A stretch of DNA of 64,000 nucleotides, taken from positions 1,488,001 through 1,552,000 of the forward strand of contig NZ_JBEWSZ010000001.1 of assembly GCF_040537815.1 (NCBI RefSeq), in the 5' to 3' direction. The notes beneath the pieces were generated by a model. The model was not told the origin of the DNA and made no database searches. It saw only the letters and a list, made by a program, of their open reading frames with translations. The DNA comes from Mesorhizobium shangrilense. GTDB taxonomy: Bacteria; Pseudomonadota; Alphaproteobacteria; Rhizobiales; Rhizobiaceae. This document shows, piece by piece, positions 48,757-57,507 of this stretch. The translations under genes were made by a program, and so were the position numbers. Every line of letters starts with the position of its first letter. The stretch's first letter is position 1.

Positions 48757-50078
48757 ACTGCGAGAGGGTGGGGAGTTTGGCGGACGTTGCTGCCAACTCC
48801 GCGGAAGTCCAGGAACGTGAAATGGCTAACAGGGAACACACCGGCGTGACGTTGGGCGAGGCGATCAAGCTCGACGAATTCAATTTCGCCGAAATCGTAA
48901 AGGGCTTGCCGGCCAAGGCGAAAATGGTGCTGTCGGCCGCGATGAACCTGCCGCGCGGGTCGCTGAAGGTGAGAATGCCGGATGGTCGCGCCGTTCTGGT
49001 TGGCGGCAAGGGGCCGGGTCCCGACGCGGAACTGGTGCTGAAGAACTGGCGCTTGCCTGGCCGGGCCTTCATCGGCGGCACGATAGGCGTCGCCGAATCC
49101 TACATGGACGGCGATTGGGAAAGCCCCGATGTGACCAGTTTCCTGGAGCTGTTCGTGGTCAATTCGGAGACCGGAGAGCGCATAGCAGGTGGAGCGAGCT
49201 GGCTTATCAACGCTGCCCAGCGCATCCGCCACTGGTTCAACGAAAACACCCGAACCGGCTCGAAGCGCAACATCTCCGCGCATTACGACCTCGGCAACGC
49301 CTTCTACAAGGAATGGCTCGACCCGAGCATGACCTATTCCTCGGCGCTCTACACGAGCGGTGCCAATGATCTGGAAAGCGCGCAGGCCGCCAAATACCGC
49401 GCCCTGGCCAAGGACACGGGCATCGGACCAAAAGACCACGTGCTGGAGATCGGTTGCGGCTGGGGCGGTTTCGCCGAATTCGCCGCACGCGAGATCGGTT
49501 GCCGCGTTACCGGGCTGACGATCAGCCGCGAGCAGCATGATTTCGCCAAGGCGCGCATCCAGAAGGCAGGGCTTGCCGACAAGGTCGACATCAAGCTGCA
49601 GGACTATCGTGACGAGACCGGCACTTACGACCGCATCGCCTCGATCGAGATGTTCGAGGCTGTCGGCGAAAAATACTGGCCGGTGTTCTTCAGCAAGATG
49701 AAGGATTGCCTGCGGCCCGGCGGGACTGCCGGCTTGCAGATCATCACCATCAACGAGAAGGCCTACGACACCTATCGTGCCCGTCCCGATTTCATCCAGC
49801 GCTATGTCTTCCCGGGCGGCATGCTGCCAACCCCATCCATATTGAAGGCACTTGGCGCGAAGCATGGCCTCGCCCATCTGCGCGAGCATGTGTTTCCGGA
49901 CGACTACGCCCGTACGCTCGCCGAGTGGCGCCACCGCTTCTGGGCATCGTGGGAAAAGATCGTCCCGCTGGGTTTCGATGATCGCTTCAAGAAACTCTGG
50001 GAATTCTATCTGCATTATTGCGAAGCTGGTTTTCGCGCCAGCTACATCGATGTTCGCCAGGTGGTCTACAAGGCCTAG
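48753..50078 (+). CDS. Cyclopropane-fatty-acyl-phospholipid synthase family methyltransferase
   Basis: A 441-residue SAM-dependent methyltransferase of the Cfa family that modifies unsaturated acyl chains of phospholipids. It has the SAM motif VLEIGCGWGGFAEFAARE, HYDLGNAFYKEWLDPSMTYS, the substrate region SIEMFEAVGEKYWPVFF, and the C-terminal QRYVFPGGMLPTP and FRASYIDVRQ. The start ATG 48753 overlaps the DUF1365 stop; ATG 48822 (MANREHTG) after AGGAACG is an alternative. In Rhodobacter-type clusters this enzyme acts in furan- or methyl-branched fatty-acid formation, so simple cyclopropanation is not certain. Confidence 0.92.
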   Translation: MNCERVGSLADVAANSAEVQEREMANREHTGVTLGEAIKLDEFNFAEIVKGLPAKAKMVLSAAMNLPRGSLKVRMPDGRAVLVGGKGPGPDAELVLKNWRLPGRAFIGGTIGVAESYMDGDWESPDVTSFLELFVVNSETGERIAGGASWLINAAQRIRHWFNENTRTGSKRNISAHYDLGNAFYKEWLDPSMTYSSALYTSGANDLESAQAAKYRALAKDTGIGPKDHVLEIGCGWGGFAEFAAREIGCRVTGLTISREQHDFAKARIQKAGLADKVDIKLQDYRDETGTYDRIASIEMFEAVGEKYWPVFFSKMKDCLRPGGTAGLQIITINEKAYDTYRARPDFIQRYVFPGGMLPTPSILKALGAKHGLAHLREHVFPDDYARTLAEWRHRFWASWEKIVPLGFDDRFKKLWEFYLHYCEAGFRASYIDVRQVVYKA

Positions 50079-50240
50079 GATTCAAGGGGCCGACAATTCG
50101 CCGCTCCCAACACCGGCGGATCGCGATCTGCTCATGCGAACGTGATGCAACCGCGATCACAAGGTCGCCGTTTTTCTGCACTGGCGCCCGCGCCACATAT
50201 CACATCCAACGCTGAGCGCCTCTTCACATAGGAGGCTTCC

Positions 50241-50530
50241 TTGAAACGACCGTAATCGTCGCGCTGATTCTGCTGGCGGGGATATCCGCTGCCGCTGCCG
50301 CACGCGAGGTATCTCCGCCCGCCGATGACCCTCTGGGTCTCAGTACCAGCCACGCATCAACGCCTGACGTCATCGACAGCACACCAACTTCCGCCATCGA
50401 TTCTCCTGCGGGAATGACGACGCCGACCGAGCCGAACGATATGCTGGGCACACCGACAGAACCGCCGCTGCCGCCCATTCCGACACCGCCCGACACAGCC
50501 GTGCCTCTGGCGCCCATGCCGGGGAACTAA
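50241..50530 (+). pseudogene. Small secreted Pro/Thr-rich protein with an apparent frameshift after codon 4
   Basis: AGGAGG at 50230-50235 precedes TTG 50241, whose frame reads MKRP then stops (TAA 50253). One base out of phase, from GTA 50252, a frame of 92 codons runs to TAA 50528: VIVALILLAGISAAAAAREV begins it, a good signal-peptide core, followed by a Pro/Thr/Ser-rich mature part ending PLAPMPGN. This frame has no start codon between its upstream stop (50213) and the signal core. Adding one base after codon 4 would restore MKRP-VIVALILL. So a single-base deletion (or sequencing error) is likely. Confidence 0.6.
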
Positions 50531-50550
50531 GCCCTTGTTGCCCACCCTTT

Positions 50551-50578
50551 AGACGGCTCCCACGGGGCCGTCTTTTTG
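50551..50578 (+). terminator. Rho-independent terminator after the small secreted-protein gene
   Basis: A 7-bp stem AGACGGC / GCCGTCT with a 9-nt loop followed by T5, 20 bases past the stop at 50530. Its presence argues that the upstream frame was a real gene. Confidence 0.8.
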
Positions 50579-50670
50579 TTTTTGCCCCAGGAACCGGCTC
50601 TCCGCTCTGCATGTGCTTCCAACCTGAAACTTGCCCCGCCATCGCCGTCAAAAAGGCATGTGGAACACCC

Positions 50671-50697
50671 AACCCACGCCGCCGGACAGCGTGGGTT
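50671..50697 (-). terminator. Stem-loop downstream of the cyclic nucleotidase gene
   Basis: Perfect 9-bp inverted repeat AACCCACGC / GCGTGGGTT with a 9-nt loop, 30 bases beyond the minus-strand stop at 50727. There is no T tract, so termination is not certain. Confidence 0.45.
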
Positions 50698-50726
50698 CAA
50701 ATGAGCTCGTGTTCGCGAACCGATTC

Positions 50727-52706
50727 TCAGAGAAGAATACGGTACTTTGCAAATCCCGCCTCGCCTCCGCCCGCCGGCTCGATCTTGAGCGTCTTGACCT
50801 CAGCGATGAAATCCTTTGCCTTGGCGCCGGTCTCGAACATCACGCTGGTTCCGGGCAATGGTGCAAACGACCAGTTTCCGTCCGCCGATGGGTTTATAGT
50901 GCCCTGGCTGACGATGTAGCGCACGATCACGTCACGGTTGGTGTCCGGAGCCTCGTAGATGATCTTCGAGGCATTGATGTCCGGGAAATTGCCGCCGCCG
51001 CCGGCCCGGTAGTTGTTGGTCGCTACGACGAATTTCTGTGCGGGATCAATTGGCTTGCCGTCGAACATCAGGTCGACGATGCGGTTAGAGCCGGCATTCG
51101 CCACACCACCCTTGGCGTCGTACTTCGGCGGCTGCGACAGATCGATCTTGTAGGTGACGCCGTCGATCACGTCGAAATTGTAGGACGGGAATTCGGTGTT
51201 GATGAGTGGCTGGTCGGCCTTGCCCAGCTCGATCCTGTTGAAGATGCCGGCCGACATTTCCAGCCATTCCTTGACCTGCGCCCCGTTGATTTCGACCGCG
51301 CGCACGGTGTTCGGATAAAGATAGAGGTCGGCGACGTTCTTGATGGCGATATCGCCGACCGGAACGTCGGTATAATAGTCAGCGCCATTGCGCCCGCCCG
51401 CCTTGAAGGGTGCGGCAGCCGACAGCAGCGGCACATCCTTCCACTGCGTGTTCTTGAGGATGTCCTTCAAGTACCAGGTCTGTGCCTGGCTGACGACTTG
51501 CACCGAGGGATCGTCGGCGACCAGGGCGAAGTAGGAATAGAGCGGCGCCGATGTCTTGCCGACGGGACGGCGCACATAGGCCAGCGTTGCCTGATGATCC
51601 TGCTCGAGCGCGGCTATGATGCGCTTGTCGTCTTCGACGGTCGGCTTGTTCTTGTTGTCGACCCGCTCGAAAATCGGCCGCGCCTCCGAGGTCGCTGAGA
51701 CGACCCGCCATTTTGACCCGTCACGCTCCAGCATCAGGTCGATCAGGCCCATATGCGAGCCCCAGAAGCCGCCCATGACGGCGGGTTTGCCCTGCAGCGT
51801 GCCCTTTTGTGTATCGACGCCATCGAGCGCCTGAAAATCCTTCTTGCCTGGGAAGACAAGATGTTGGTGACCGGTGAACACGGCGTCGATGCCGTCAACG
51901 CCAGCCACGAAGAACGAGGCGTTCTCCATCATGTCGCCCTGCTTCACGTCGATGCCGGAATGAGAGAGAGCGATCACGATATCGGCGCCCTCCTCCTTCA
52001 TCTGCGGCACCCACGCCCTGGCCGCCTCGACGATGTCGCGCGTCTTGACGTTGCCCTCGAGATTTTTCAGATCCCAGACCATGATCTGCGGCGGCACGAA
52101 GCCGATAATGCCGATCTTGATGGGCTGCTCGGCGCCCGAACCATCCTTGATCTTCTTCTCCAGGATGACATAGGGCTTGAGGTAAAGCTTGTCGTCGCGC
52201 GGATTCGAGGCAAGCGTGGTCCCGCGGATCAGATTGGCGCACACGAATGGAAAGTTGGCGCCGGCCAGCACCTTGTCCATGAACGACAGGCCGTAGTTGA
52301 ACTCGTGGTTGCCGAGCGTGGAGCATTCGTAGCCGAGCAGGTTCATGCCCTTCATGACCGGGTGGAGGTCGCCCTCCTTCATGCCCTTCTCATAGGCGAT
52401 GTAATCGCCCATCGGATTGCCCTGCAGGAGATCGCCATTGTCGATCAGCATCGCGTTGGTGGCTTCCTTGCGCACCGCGTCGATCAGCGACGCCGTGCGC
52501 GACAGTCCCATCGTGTCGTTTGCTTTGTCGGCGTAGTAATCATAGGGCAGCACATTCACGTGGATGTCGGTCGTCTCCATGATCCGCAGATGCGCCTGGT
52601 TACCTTGGGCGCGAGCCGAGAACGGGTGAAGCATGACCAGCGCCCCTGTGGCGGCAGCGCCGGCGAGAAAACCGCGGCGGGAGACGGGATGGAGCAGTTG
52701 GGACAT
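50727..52706 (-). CDS. cpdB: Bifunctional 2',3'-cyclic-nucleotide 2'-phosphodiesterase/3'-nucleotidase
   Basis: A 659-residue periplasmic calcineurin-type phosphoesterase. The N-terminus has a Tat signal (SRRGFLAGAAATGALVM, with the RR pair), so export is folded. The metal-binding domain shows METTDIHVNVLPYDYY, IDNGDLLQGNPMGDYI, LGNHEFNYG, ALSHSGIDVKQGD and FTGHQHLVFP. The C-terminal 5'-nucleotidase domain (about 400-640) has the NYRAGGGGNFPD substrate block. It recycles cyclic nucleotides and 3'-nucleotides into nucleosides. ATG 52706 follows AAAGGAG. Confidence 0.95.
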   Translation of the reverse strand: MSQLLHPVSRRGFLAGAAATGALVMLHPFSARAQGNQAHLRIMETTDIHVNVLPYDYYADKANDTMGLSRTASLIDAVRKEATNAMLIDNGDLLQGNPMGDYIAYEKGMKEGDLHPVMKGMNLLGYECSTLGNHEFNYGLSFMDKVLAGANFPFVCANLIRGTTLASNPRDDKLYLKPYVILEKKIKDGSGAEQPIKIGIIGFVPPQIMVWDLKNLEGNVKTRDIVEAARAWVPQMKEEGADIVIALSHSGIDVKQGDMMENASFFVAGVDGIDAVFTGHQHLVFPGKKDFQALDGVDTQKGTLQGKPAVMGGFWGSHMGLIDLMLERDGSKWRVVSATSEARPIFERVDNKNKPTVEDDKRIIAALEQDHQATLAYVRRPVGKTSAPLYSYFALVADDPSVQVVSQAQTWYLKDILKNTQWKDVPLLSAAAPFKAGGRNGADYYTDVPVGDIAIKNVADLYLYPNTVRAVEINGAQVKEWLEMSAGIFNRIELGKADQPLINTEFPSYNFDVIDGVTYKIDLSQPPKYDAKGGVANAGSNRIVDLMFDGKPIDPAQKFVVATNNYRAGGGGNFPDINASKIIYEAPDTNRDVIVRYIVSQGTINPSADGNWSFAPLPGTSVMFETGAKAKDFIAEVKTLKIEPAGGGEAGFAKYRILL

Positions 52707-52870
52707 TGTTTCTCCTTTATCGACGACACGACAAGTCCTGCCCGAAGCAAAGCTTCGCGCCGAAATCCCCTTGAGTCCATCAAGAAGAGTCACGCTTGTC
52801 TGGAGACGCAGTCCATCAGCAAGAGATGACGTGCCTATGAAGGCTTGCCGAGATTGCACAGAGGGCGACG

Positions 52871-54136
52871 TCAGCCCTTGTCGTCGTCACCCTGCGTGAT
52901 CAGGCGCGCGCTGCGCTGCCCCGTTGCGTATATCCATAGCCAGCTAAGCGAAACCGCAAGCCGATTGCGGAACCCGATCAGGAAATAGATATGGGCGAGG
53001 CCCCACAGCCACCAGGCCGGCCAGCCGGTGAGCTTGATCCAGCCGAGATCGATCGCGGCTGATCGCTTGCCGATCGTCGCCAGATCACCGTCATGCCTGT
53101 AGCGGAAAGGCCGCTTGTCCATGCCGCCGGCAAGCTGGGCCTTGATGGTGGCGGCGACATGGCGACCCTGCTGCTTGGCGGCGGGTGCAACGCCCGGCAC
53201 CGGCCTGCCGTCCGGGCGCAGAACATGCGCCGCGTCACCAATGACGAAAATCTCCGGGCTGCCGGGCACCGTCAGGTCGGGCTCGACAAGCACCCTGCCC
53301 GCCCGATCCGCCGCCGCTCCCAGCCATTCCGCGGCGGGCGAAGCCGCAACCCCCGCCGCCCACAGGATGGTCTTGGCCGGCAACTGCGTTTCGCCGAAGA
53401 CGACGCCTTCAGCGTCGCAGCGCGTAACCGCTTGGCCGAGCTGCACCGTTACGCCGAGCCGTTCAAGCGCCTTGCGGGCATAATCGGAGAGTTCCGGCGC
53501 GAAATTGGCGAGGATGCGGTCGCCAGCCTCGATCAGCACCACGCGCGCATCCCGCGTATCGATGTTGCGGAATTCGCCGCGCAACGTCTCGTGCGCGAGC
53601 TCGACGATAGTTCCGGCGAGTTCCACGCCGGTTGGCCCGCCGCCAACGATCGCAAGCGTAAGCAGCGCCTGACGCTTGGCGGGGTCGGTCTCGCGTTCGG
53701 CCTGCTCGAAGGCCATCAGAATGCGCCGGCGAACGGTGGTGGCGTCCTCCAGCGTCTTCAAGCCAGGCGCGAAGGGTTCCCATTCATCATGGCCGAAATA
53801 GGCATGGCGGGCGCCGGTGGCGAGCAGCAGCGTGTCGTAAGCGACCGCACTGCCGTCGTCGAGCAGCACCCGCTTGCCTGCGCGATCGACACCTACGACG
53901 TTGGCGAGCAGCGTTGTCACGTCCTTGCGCTTGCGCAGGAGATGGCGGACAGGCCAAGCGATCTCCGAGGTCGCGAGCGCGGTGGTCGCAACCTGATACA
54001 GCAATGGCTGGAACAAATGATGGTTGCGTTTGTCGATCATCGTGATGCGCACTGGCGCACCAGCAAGCGCACGGGTCAATTCGAGACCCCCGAAACCCGC
54101 ACCAACGACGACGACATGATGGTTGGCTTCGTTCAT
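52871..54136 (-). CDS. NAD(P)/FAD-dependent oxidoreductase, NDH-2-like
   Basis: A 421-residue pyridine nucleotide-disulfide-type dehydrogenase, type II NADH:quinone oxidoreductase family. The FAD motif VVVVGAGFGGLELTRALAG is at the N-terminus. NAD-binding is in LAIVGGGPTGVELAGTIVEL. The second FAD block is EIFVIGDAAHVLRPDGRPVP, followed by AKQQGRHVAATIKA. The C-terminal WLWGLAHIYFLIGFRNRLAV is the membrane-associated segment. It would oxidise NADH and reduce quinone without proton pumping. ATG 54136 (MNEANHH) was chosen; ATG 54145 is also possible. Confidence 0.92.
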   Translation of the reverse strand: MNEANHHVVVVGAGFGGLELTRALAGAPVRITMIDKRNHHLFQPLLYQVATTALATSEIAWPVRHLLRKRKDVTTLLANVVGVDRAGKRVLLDDGSAVAYDTLLLATGARHAYFGHDEWEPFAPGLKTLEDATTVRRRILMAFEQAERETDPAKRQALLTLAIVGGGPTGVELAGTIVELAHETLRGEFRNIDTRDARVVLIEAGDRILANFAPELSDYARKALERLGVTVQLGQAVTRCDAEGVVFGETQLPAKTILWAAGVAASPAAEWLGAAADRAGRVLVEPDLTVPGSPEIFVIGDAAHVLRPDGRPVPGVAPAAKQQGRHVAATIKAQLAGGMDKRPFRYRHDGDLATIGKRSAAIDLGWIKLTGWPAWWLWGLAHIYFLIGFRNRLAVSLSWLWIYATGQRSARLITQGDDDKG

Positions 54137-54301
54137 TTTACACATCCCAAAAATCTATCCGATTTGATGTAGGTGCGTTTGTGCACTGCAACAATGCTTG
54201 ACTTATGCGCCTGCCTCAGAGTCGCCATGCAATGTCGGAAGTGCGGATGCCCAGGCATCATCGGTGGGTATAGCCTCATCGAAACAGCCGACGAGGGCGA
54301 G

Positions 54302-54952
54302 ATGGCTAACGATCATGGCGAAGACGGTCCGGCGCAATACGCTTCGCCGCCGTGCTTCATGCACGAACTCGATCCCGACTTCCGGGCGGCCCCTTCCGAT
54401 TGGGCAGATGTAAGACGATGGCGCAAAGCCGAGCGCGAACGCCTGATCGCCGCGCGCCTTGCGGTTTCAGCCGATGCGCGGGCGGCGATGTCGCAGCGGA
54501 TCGCCGAGGGTCTTGACGCGGTGATCGGCGATATTGGAAGCCGAATGGTCAGCCTTTACTGGCCGTTTCGCGGCGAGCCGGACTTGCGGCCGTGGATGGC
54601 GTCAATCAATGAACGCGGCGGCCGCACCGCTCTGCCGATCGTCATTGAAAAAGGTCAGCCGCTCATCTTCCGCGCCTATGCACCGGGCGACCGTCTGGAA
54701 AAAGGCGTCTGGAACATTCCGATCCCGGCTGAAGGCGAACCCGTGCTGCCCGACATCGTCATCTCGCCGATCGTCGGCATCGATCCCAGGAATTATCGTC
54801 TTGGGTATGGTGGCGGCTTCTTCGACCGCACACTGGCCGCAATGCCGTTCAAGCCGCTGGTCATCGGCGTCGGCTATGGACTGCAGCGCATCGCCACGAT
54901 CTACCCACAGCCGCACGACATCCCGATGGATCGGCTGGTCACCGAGGCGTAA
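54302..54952 (+). CDS. ygfA: 5-formyltetrahydrofolate cyclo-ligase
   Basis: A 216-residue enzyme that converts 5-formyl-THF to 5,10-methenyl-THF. A rhizobial N-terminal extension (MANDHGEDGPAQYASPPCFM, HELDPDF) precedes the ligase core: VRRWRKAERERLIAARL, SLYWPFRGEPDLRPWM, and the nucleotide/substrate motif NYRLGYGGGFFDRTLA. ATG 54302 follows GAGGGCGAG and starts the conserved extension; the frame further upstream is Cys-rich and non-homologous. No 6S RNA-like sequence could be recognised in the upstream region. Confidence 0.92.
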   Translation: MANDHGEDGPAQYASPPCFMHELDPDFRAAPSDWADVRRWRKAERERLIAARLAVSADARAAMSQRIAEGLDAVIGDIGSRMVSLYWPFRGEPDLRPWMASINERGGRTALPIVIEKGQPLIFRAYAPGDRLEKGVWNIPIPAEGEPVLPDIVISPIVGIDPRNYRLGYGGGFFDRTLAAMPFKPLVIGVGYGLQRIATIYPQPHDIPMDRLVTEA

Positions 54953-55146
54953 GAACCTGTTTCGGAAATTATCCATATTTCCGCCGCGCAGCGGCGCAAT
55001 GTCACGTGATAAAAATCCGACTTGGTCGATAAATGATATGACCTTAAACGGACCAAGTTGCGGAGGACCGTTTTGACATGCGCTCTGGGCGGATCCAATA
55101 AGTGTCCAGTCGCTCTTGAATTGGCTACTTCATAACGGGTGACAAG

Positions 55147-55563
55147 ATGATCGTACGAACTATGGCGGCTTCCCTTGCTATCGCGTTTTCCTTTTCGCCT
55201 TCGCATGCGCAACCACAGCATAGTTTGCCTAGCGGTTACAAATGGGGCCGTTGCCTGCTTGTTGTTAACGGTCAGACCCGCATATCCGGAAAATGCTCCT
55301 ATCAAATCGAGAAGGGTGGCGATTTTAATATCCAGGGGTCTCGGCAAGTTTTTGCAGGTATCGACTACCCTGATACGCATAGTGGGGCTGGTGAAATATC
55401 CAAAGATTACTGGGCTGTTGTCTACAAGGACGGTGATGTTTGGGACGGCTATGGGAACTCGGACATTCGCGCGACTCACGGTGAACCGGGAGATTGGGGA
55501 GAACTTCGCCGCGTAGGCGCATGCTATATTGGGAAGGACGTCCGGGTGTGCCTTTGGCGTTAA
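55147..55563 (+). CDS. Hypothetical secreted protein
   Basis: A 138-residue protein with a signal peptide (MIVRTMAASLAIAFSFSPSH, cut near HAQ at 22). The mature region has four cysteines that could pair as two disulfides (CLLVVNG, GKCSYQIE, GACYIG, VCLWR) and is rich in Gly, Asp and Tyr. Codons are visibly more AT-rich than in neighbouring genes, suggesting recent acquisition or weak selection. No family recognised. Its stop overlaps the convergent lrp gene by four bases. Confidence 0.65.
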   Translation: MIVRTMAASLAIAFSFSPSHAQPQHSLPSGYKWGRCLLVVNGQTRISGKCSYQIEKGGDFNIQGSRQVFAGIDYPDTHSGAGEISKDYWAVVYKDGDVWDGYGNSDIRATHGEPGDWGELRRVGACYIGKDVRVCLWR

Positions 55564-56033
55564 GCCAGCTCCGGCTTCATGCCCATGGCCGTCCGATCAA
55601 CGATCTCGCGCAAGGCGAATGACGAGTTGATCTTCGTCACATGCGGCATGGCCGACAGCCACTCCTTGTGGATGCGCTCATAGTCGACGAGATCCTTCGC
55701 CGCTATGCGCAGGATATAGTCGTATTCACCCGACATCAGATGGCAGGACAGGACATTCGGGCAGCGCTTTATCGCCGCCTCGAAATCCGATAGCGTTTTC
55801 TCGAACTGACCTGACAGCGATATGTGCACGATCGCCGTCATCTGGTGACCAAGGGCTGCATTGGAAAGCCGGGCGTGATAGCCTCGAATGGTTCCGGATT
55901 TCTCCAGATTGTCCAGCCGCCGCGAACAGGCCGATTGCGACAGGCCGACCTTCTCGGCAAGTGCCGCGTTCGGTATCCGCCCATCCTTCTGCAATGCCTC
56001 AAGAATAGCGATATCGATCCTGTCGAGCGGCAT
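55560..56033 (-). CDS. Lrp/AsnC family regulator, probably of alanine dehydrogenase
   Basis: A 157-residue feast/famine regulator. The N-terminal HTH is DIAILEALQKDGRIPNAALA, EKVGLSQSACSRRLDNLEKS, and the C-terminal RAM (ligand) domain holds VLSCHLMSGEYDYILRI. ATG 56033 (MPLDRID) is preferred over TTG 56042. It is divergent from ald, with 157 bp between starts. Lrp proteins placed next to ald generally activate it in response to alanine; this is inferred for the pair here. Confidence 0.93.
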   Translation of the reverse strand: MPLDRIDIAILEALQKDGRIPNAALAEKVGLSQSACSRRLDNLEKSGTIRGYHARLSNAALGHQMTAIVHISLSGQFEKTLSDFEAAIKRCPNVLSCHLMSGEYDYILRIAAKDLVDYERIHKEWLSAMPHVTKINSSFALREIVDRTAMGMKPELA

Positions 56034-56190
56034 TATTCGCAATTCCTTCGATTATCTGGCATTTCCGCGCAAGAAATATCGAATCAGCCCTTCGGGAGCA
56101 AGCGCATTCGCAAACACTTGCACCGCGATTCGTGGTCCACTCGACCAATTCAGGGAGCGAGCCCCAAAGGGGTCTGATCAGGAGAAGAAG

Positions 56191-57306
56191 ATGCGCGTCG
56201 GTTGTCCTCGGGAAATCAAGAATCACGAATATCGCGTCGGCCTGACGCCGGGCTCGGTTCGCGAATATGTCGCCCACGGCCATGAAGTTCTGGTCGAGAC
56301 AGGCGCCGGCGCCGGTATCGGCGCCGACGACAATGCCTATCGCGCCGCCGGCGCGACAATCGCCAAGACCGCCGCCGATGTGTTTGCCAAGTCGGACATG
56401 ATCGTCAAGGTCAAGGAGCCGCAGCCCAACGAATGGGTTCAGCTCCGCGACGGCCAGATCCTCTATACCTATCTTCACCTGGCGCCGGATCCGGAACAGA
56501 CCAAGGGCCTGCTGGCTTCCGGCGTGACGGCTATCGCCTATGAGACGGTGACCGACGATCGCGGCGGCCTGCCGCTGCTGGCGCCGATGTCGGAAGTTGC
56601 CGGCCGCCTGTCGATCCAGGCTGGTGCGACGGCGCTGCAGAAGGCCAATGGCGGCCGCGGCGTGCTGCTCGGCGGCGTGCCCGGCGTGCTGCCCGGCAAG
56701 GTCACGGTGCTCGGCGGCGGTGTCGTCGGCCTGCATGCCGCAAGGATGGCGGCCGGCCTTGGGGCCGACGTCACCATCATAGACCGCTCGATCCCGCGCC
56801 TGCGCCAGCTCGACGATATTTTTGGCGGCCGCGTCCACACCCGCTACTCGACCGTCGAAGCCTTGGAAGAAGAGTGCTTCTCGGCCGATATCGTGGTCGG
56901 CGCCGTGCTGATCCCAGGTGCCGCCGCGCCGAAACTGGTTTCTCGCGAAATGCTGTCGGGCATGAAGAAAGGCTCGGTTCTGGTTGACGTCGCCATCGAC
57001 CAGGGCGGCTGCTTCGAGACCTCGCACGCCACCACCCACGCCGACCCGACCTATGAGGTCGACGGCGTCATCCATTACTGCGTCGCCAACATGCCTGGCG
57101 CCGTGCCCGTCACTTCGGCGCATGCGCTCAACAACGCGACGCTGCACTATGGTTTGCAGCTGGCCGACAAGGGTCTGAAGGCACTGGTCGACGACCATCA
57201 CTTGCGCAATGGCCTCAATGTCCACAAGGGCAAGATCACGAATCGCGCCGTGGCAGAAGCGCTTGGCTATGAACTGGTCGAGCCGAAGGCCGTTCTCGCT
57301 GCCTGA
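56191..57306 (+). CDS. ald: Alanine dehydrogenase
   Basis: A 371-residue NAD-dependent enzyme that interconverts L-alanine and pyruvate plus ammonia. It begins [20 protein letters not shown], has [11 protein letters not shown] with the catalytic lysine, [11 protein letters not shown] with the catalytic His, the NAD motif [20 protein letters not shown], and the ending [20 protein letters not shown]. The start follows GGAGAAGA. It links to nitrogen use and pyruvate metabolism and is flanked by an Lrp regulator on one side and a strong terminator on the other. Confidence 0.97.
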   Translation: MRVGCPREIKNHEYRVGLTPGSVREYVAHGHEVLVETGAGAGIGADDNAYRAAGATIAKTAADVFAKSDMIVKVKEPQPNEWVQLRDGQILYTYLHLAPDPEQTKGLLASGVTAIAYETVTDDRGGLPLLAPMSEVAGRLSIQAGATALQKANGGRGVLLGGVPGVLPGKVTVLGGGVVGLHAARMAAGLGADVTIIDRSIPRLRQLDDIFGGRVHTRYSTVEALEEECFSADIVVGAVLIPGAAAPKLVSREMLSGMKKGSVLVDVAIDQGGCFETSHATTHADPTYEVDGVIHYCVANMPGAVPVTSAHALNNATLHYGLQLADKGLKALVDDHHLRNGLNVHKGKITNRAVAEALGYELVEPKAVLAA

Positions 57307-57337
57307 TTCCGTATAAAACGAGTTTCCTCTTGTCTCG

Positions 57338-57365
57338 CCCGCCGGTTCATTCCGGCGGGTTTTTT
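57338..57365 (+). terminator. Rho-independent terminator after ald
   Basis: An 8-bp perfect stem CCCGCCGG / CCGGCGGG with loop TTCATT, followed by six T residues, 31 bases after the ald stop. Confidence 0.92.
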
Positions 57366-57507
57366 CTTAGCCGGCGAATGCGAATCTGTTTTTCCGTGCA
57401 CAAATCTGATCGATTGGCACTTTGCCTATCATTGTTGCATTTTTATCATAGCTAAATAATACATGCCCCGCTAGGACACGCCTGGGTTGTTAATTGGGGG
57501 TTTGACT

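Noticed and set aside
54137..54301. 6S RNA gene upstream of 5-formyl-THF cyclo-ligase
   Set aside because: This location is typical of 6S RNA in other bacteria, but no long rod-like pairing with a central bubble or conserved closing sequence was seen.
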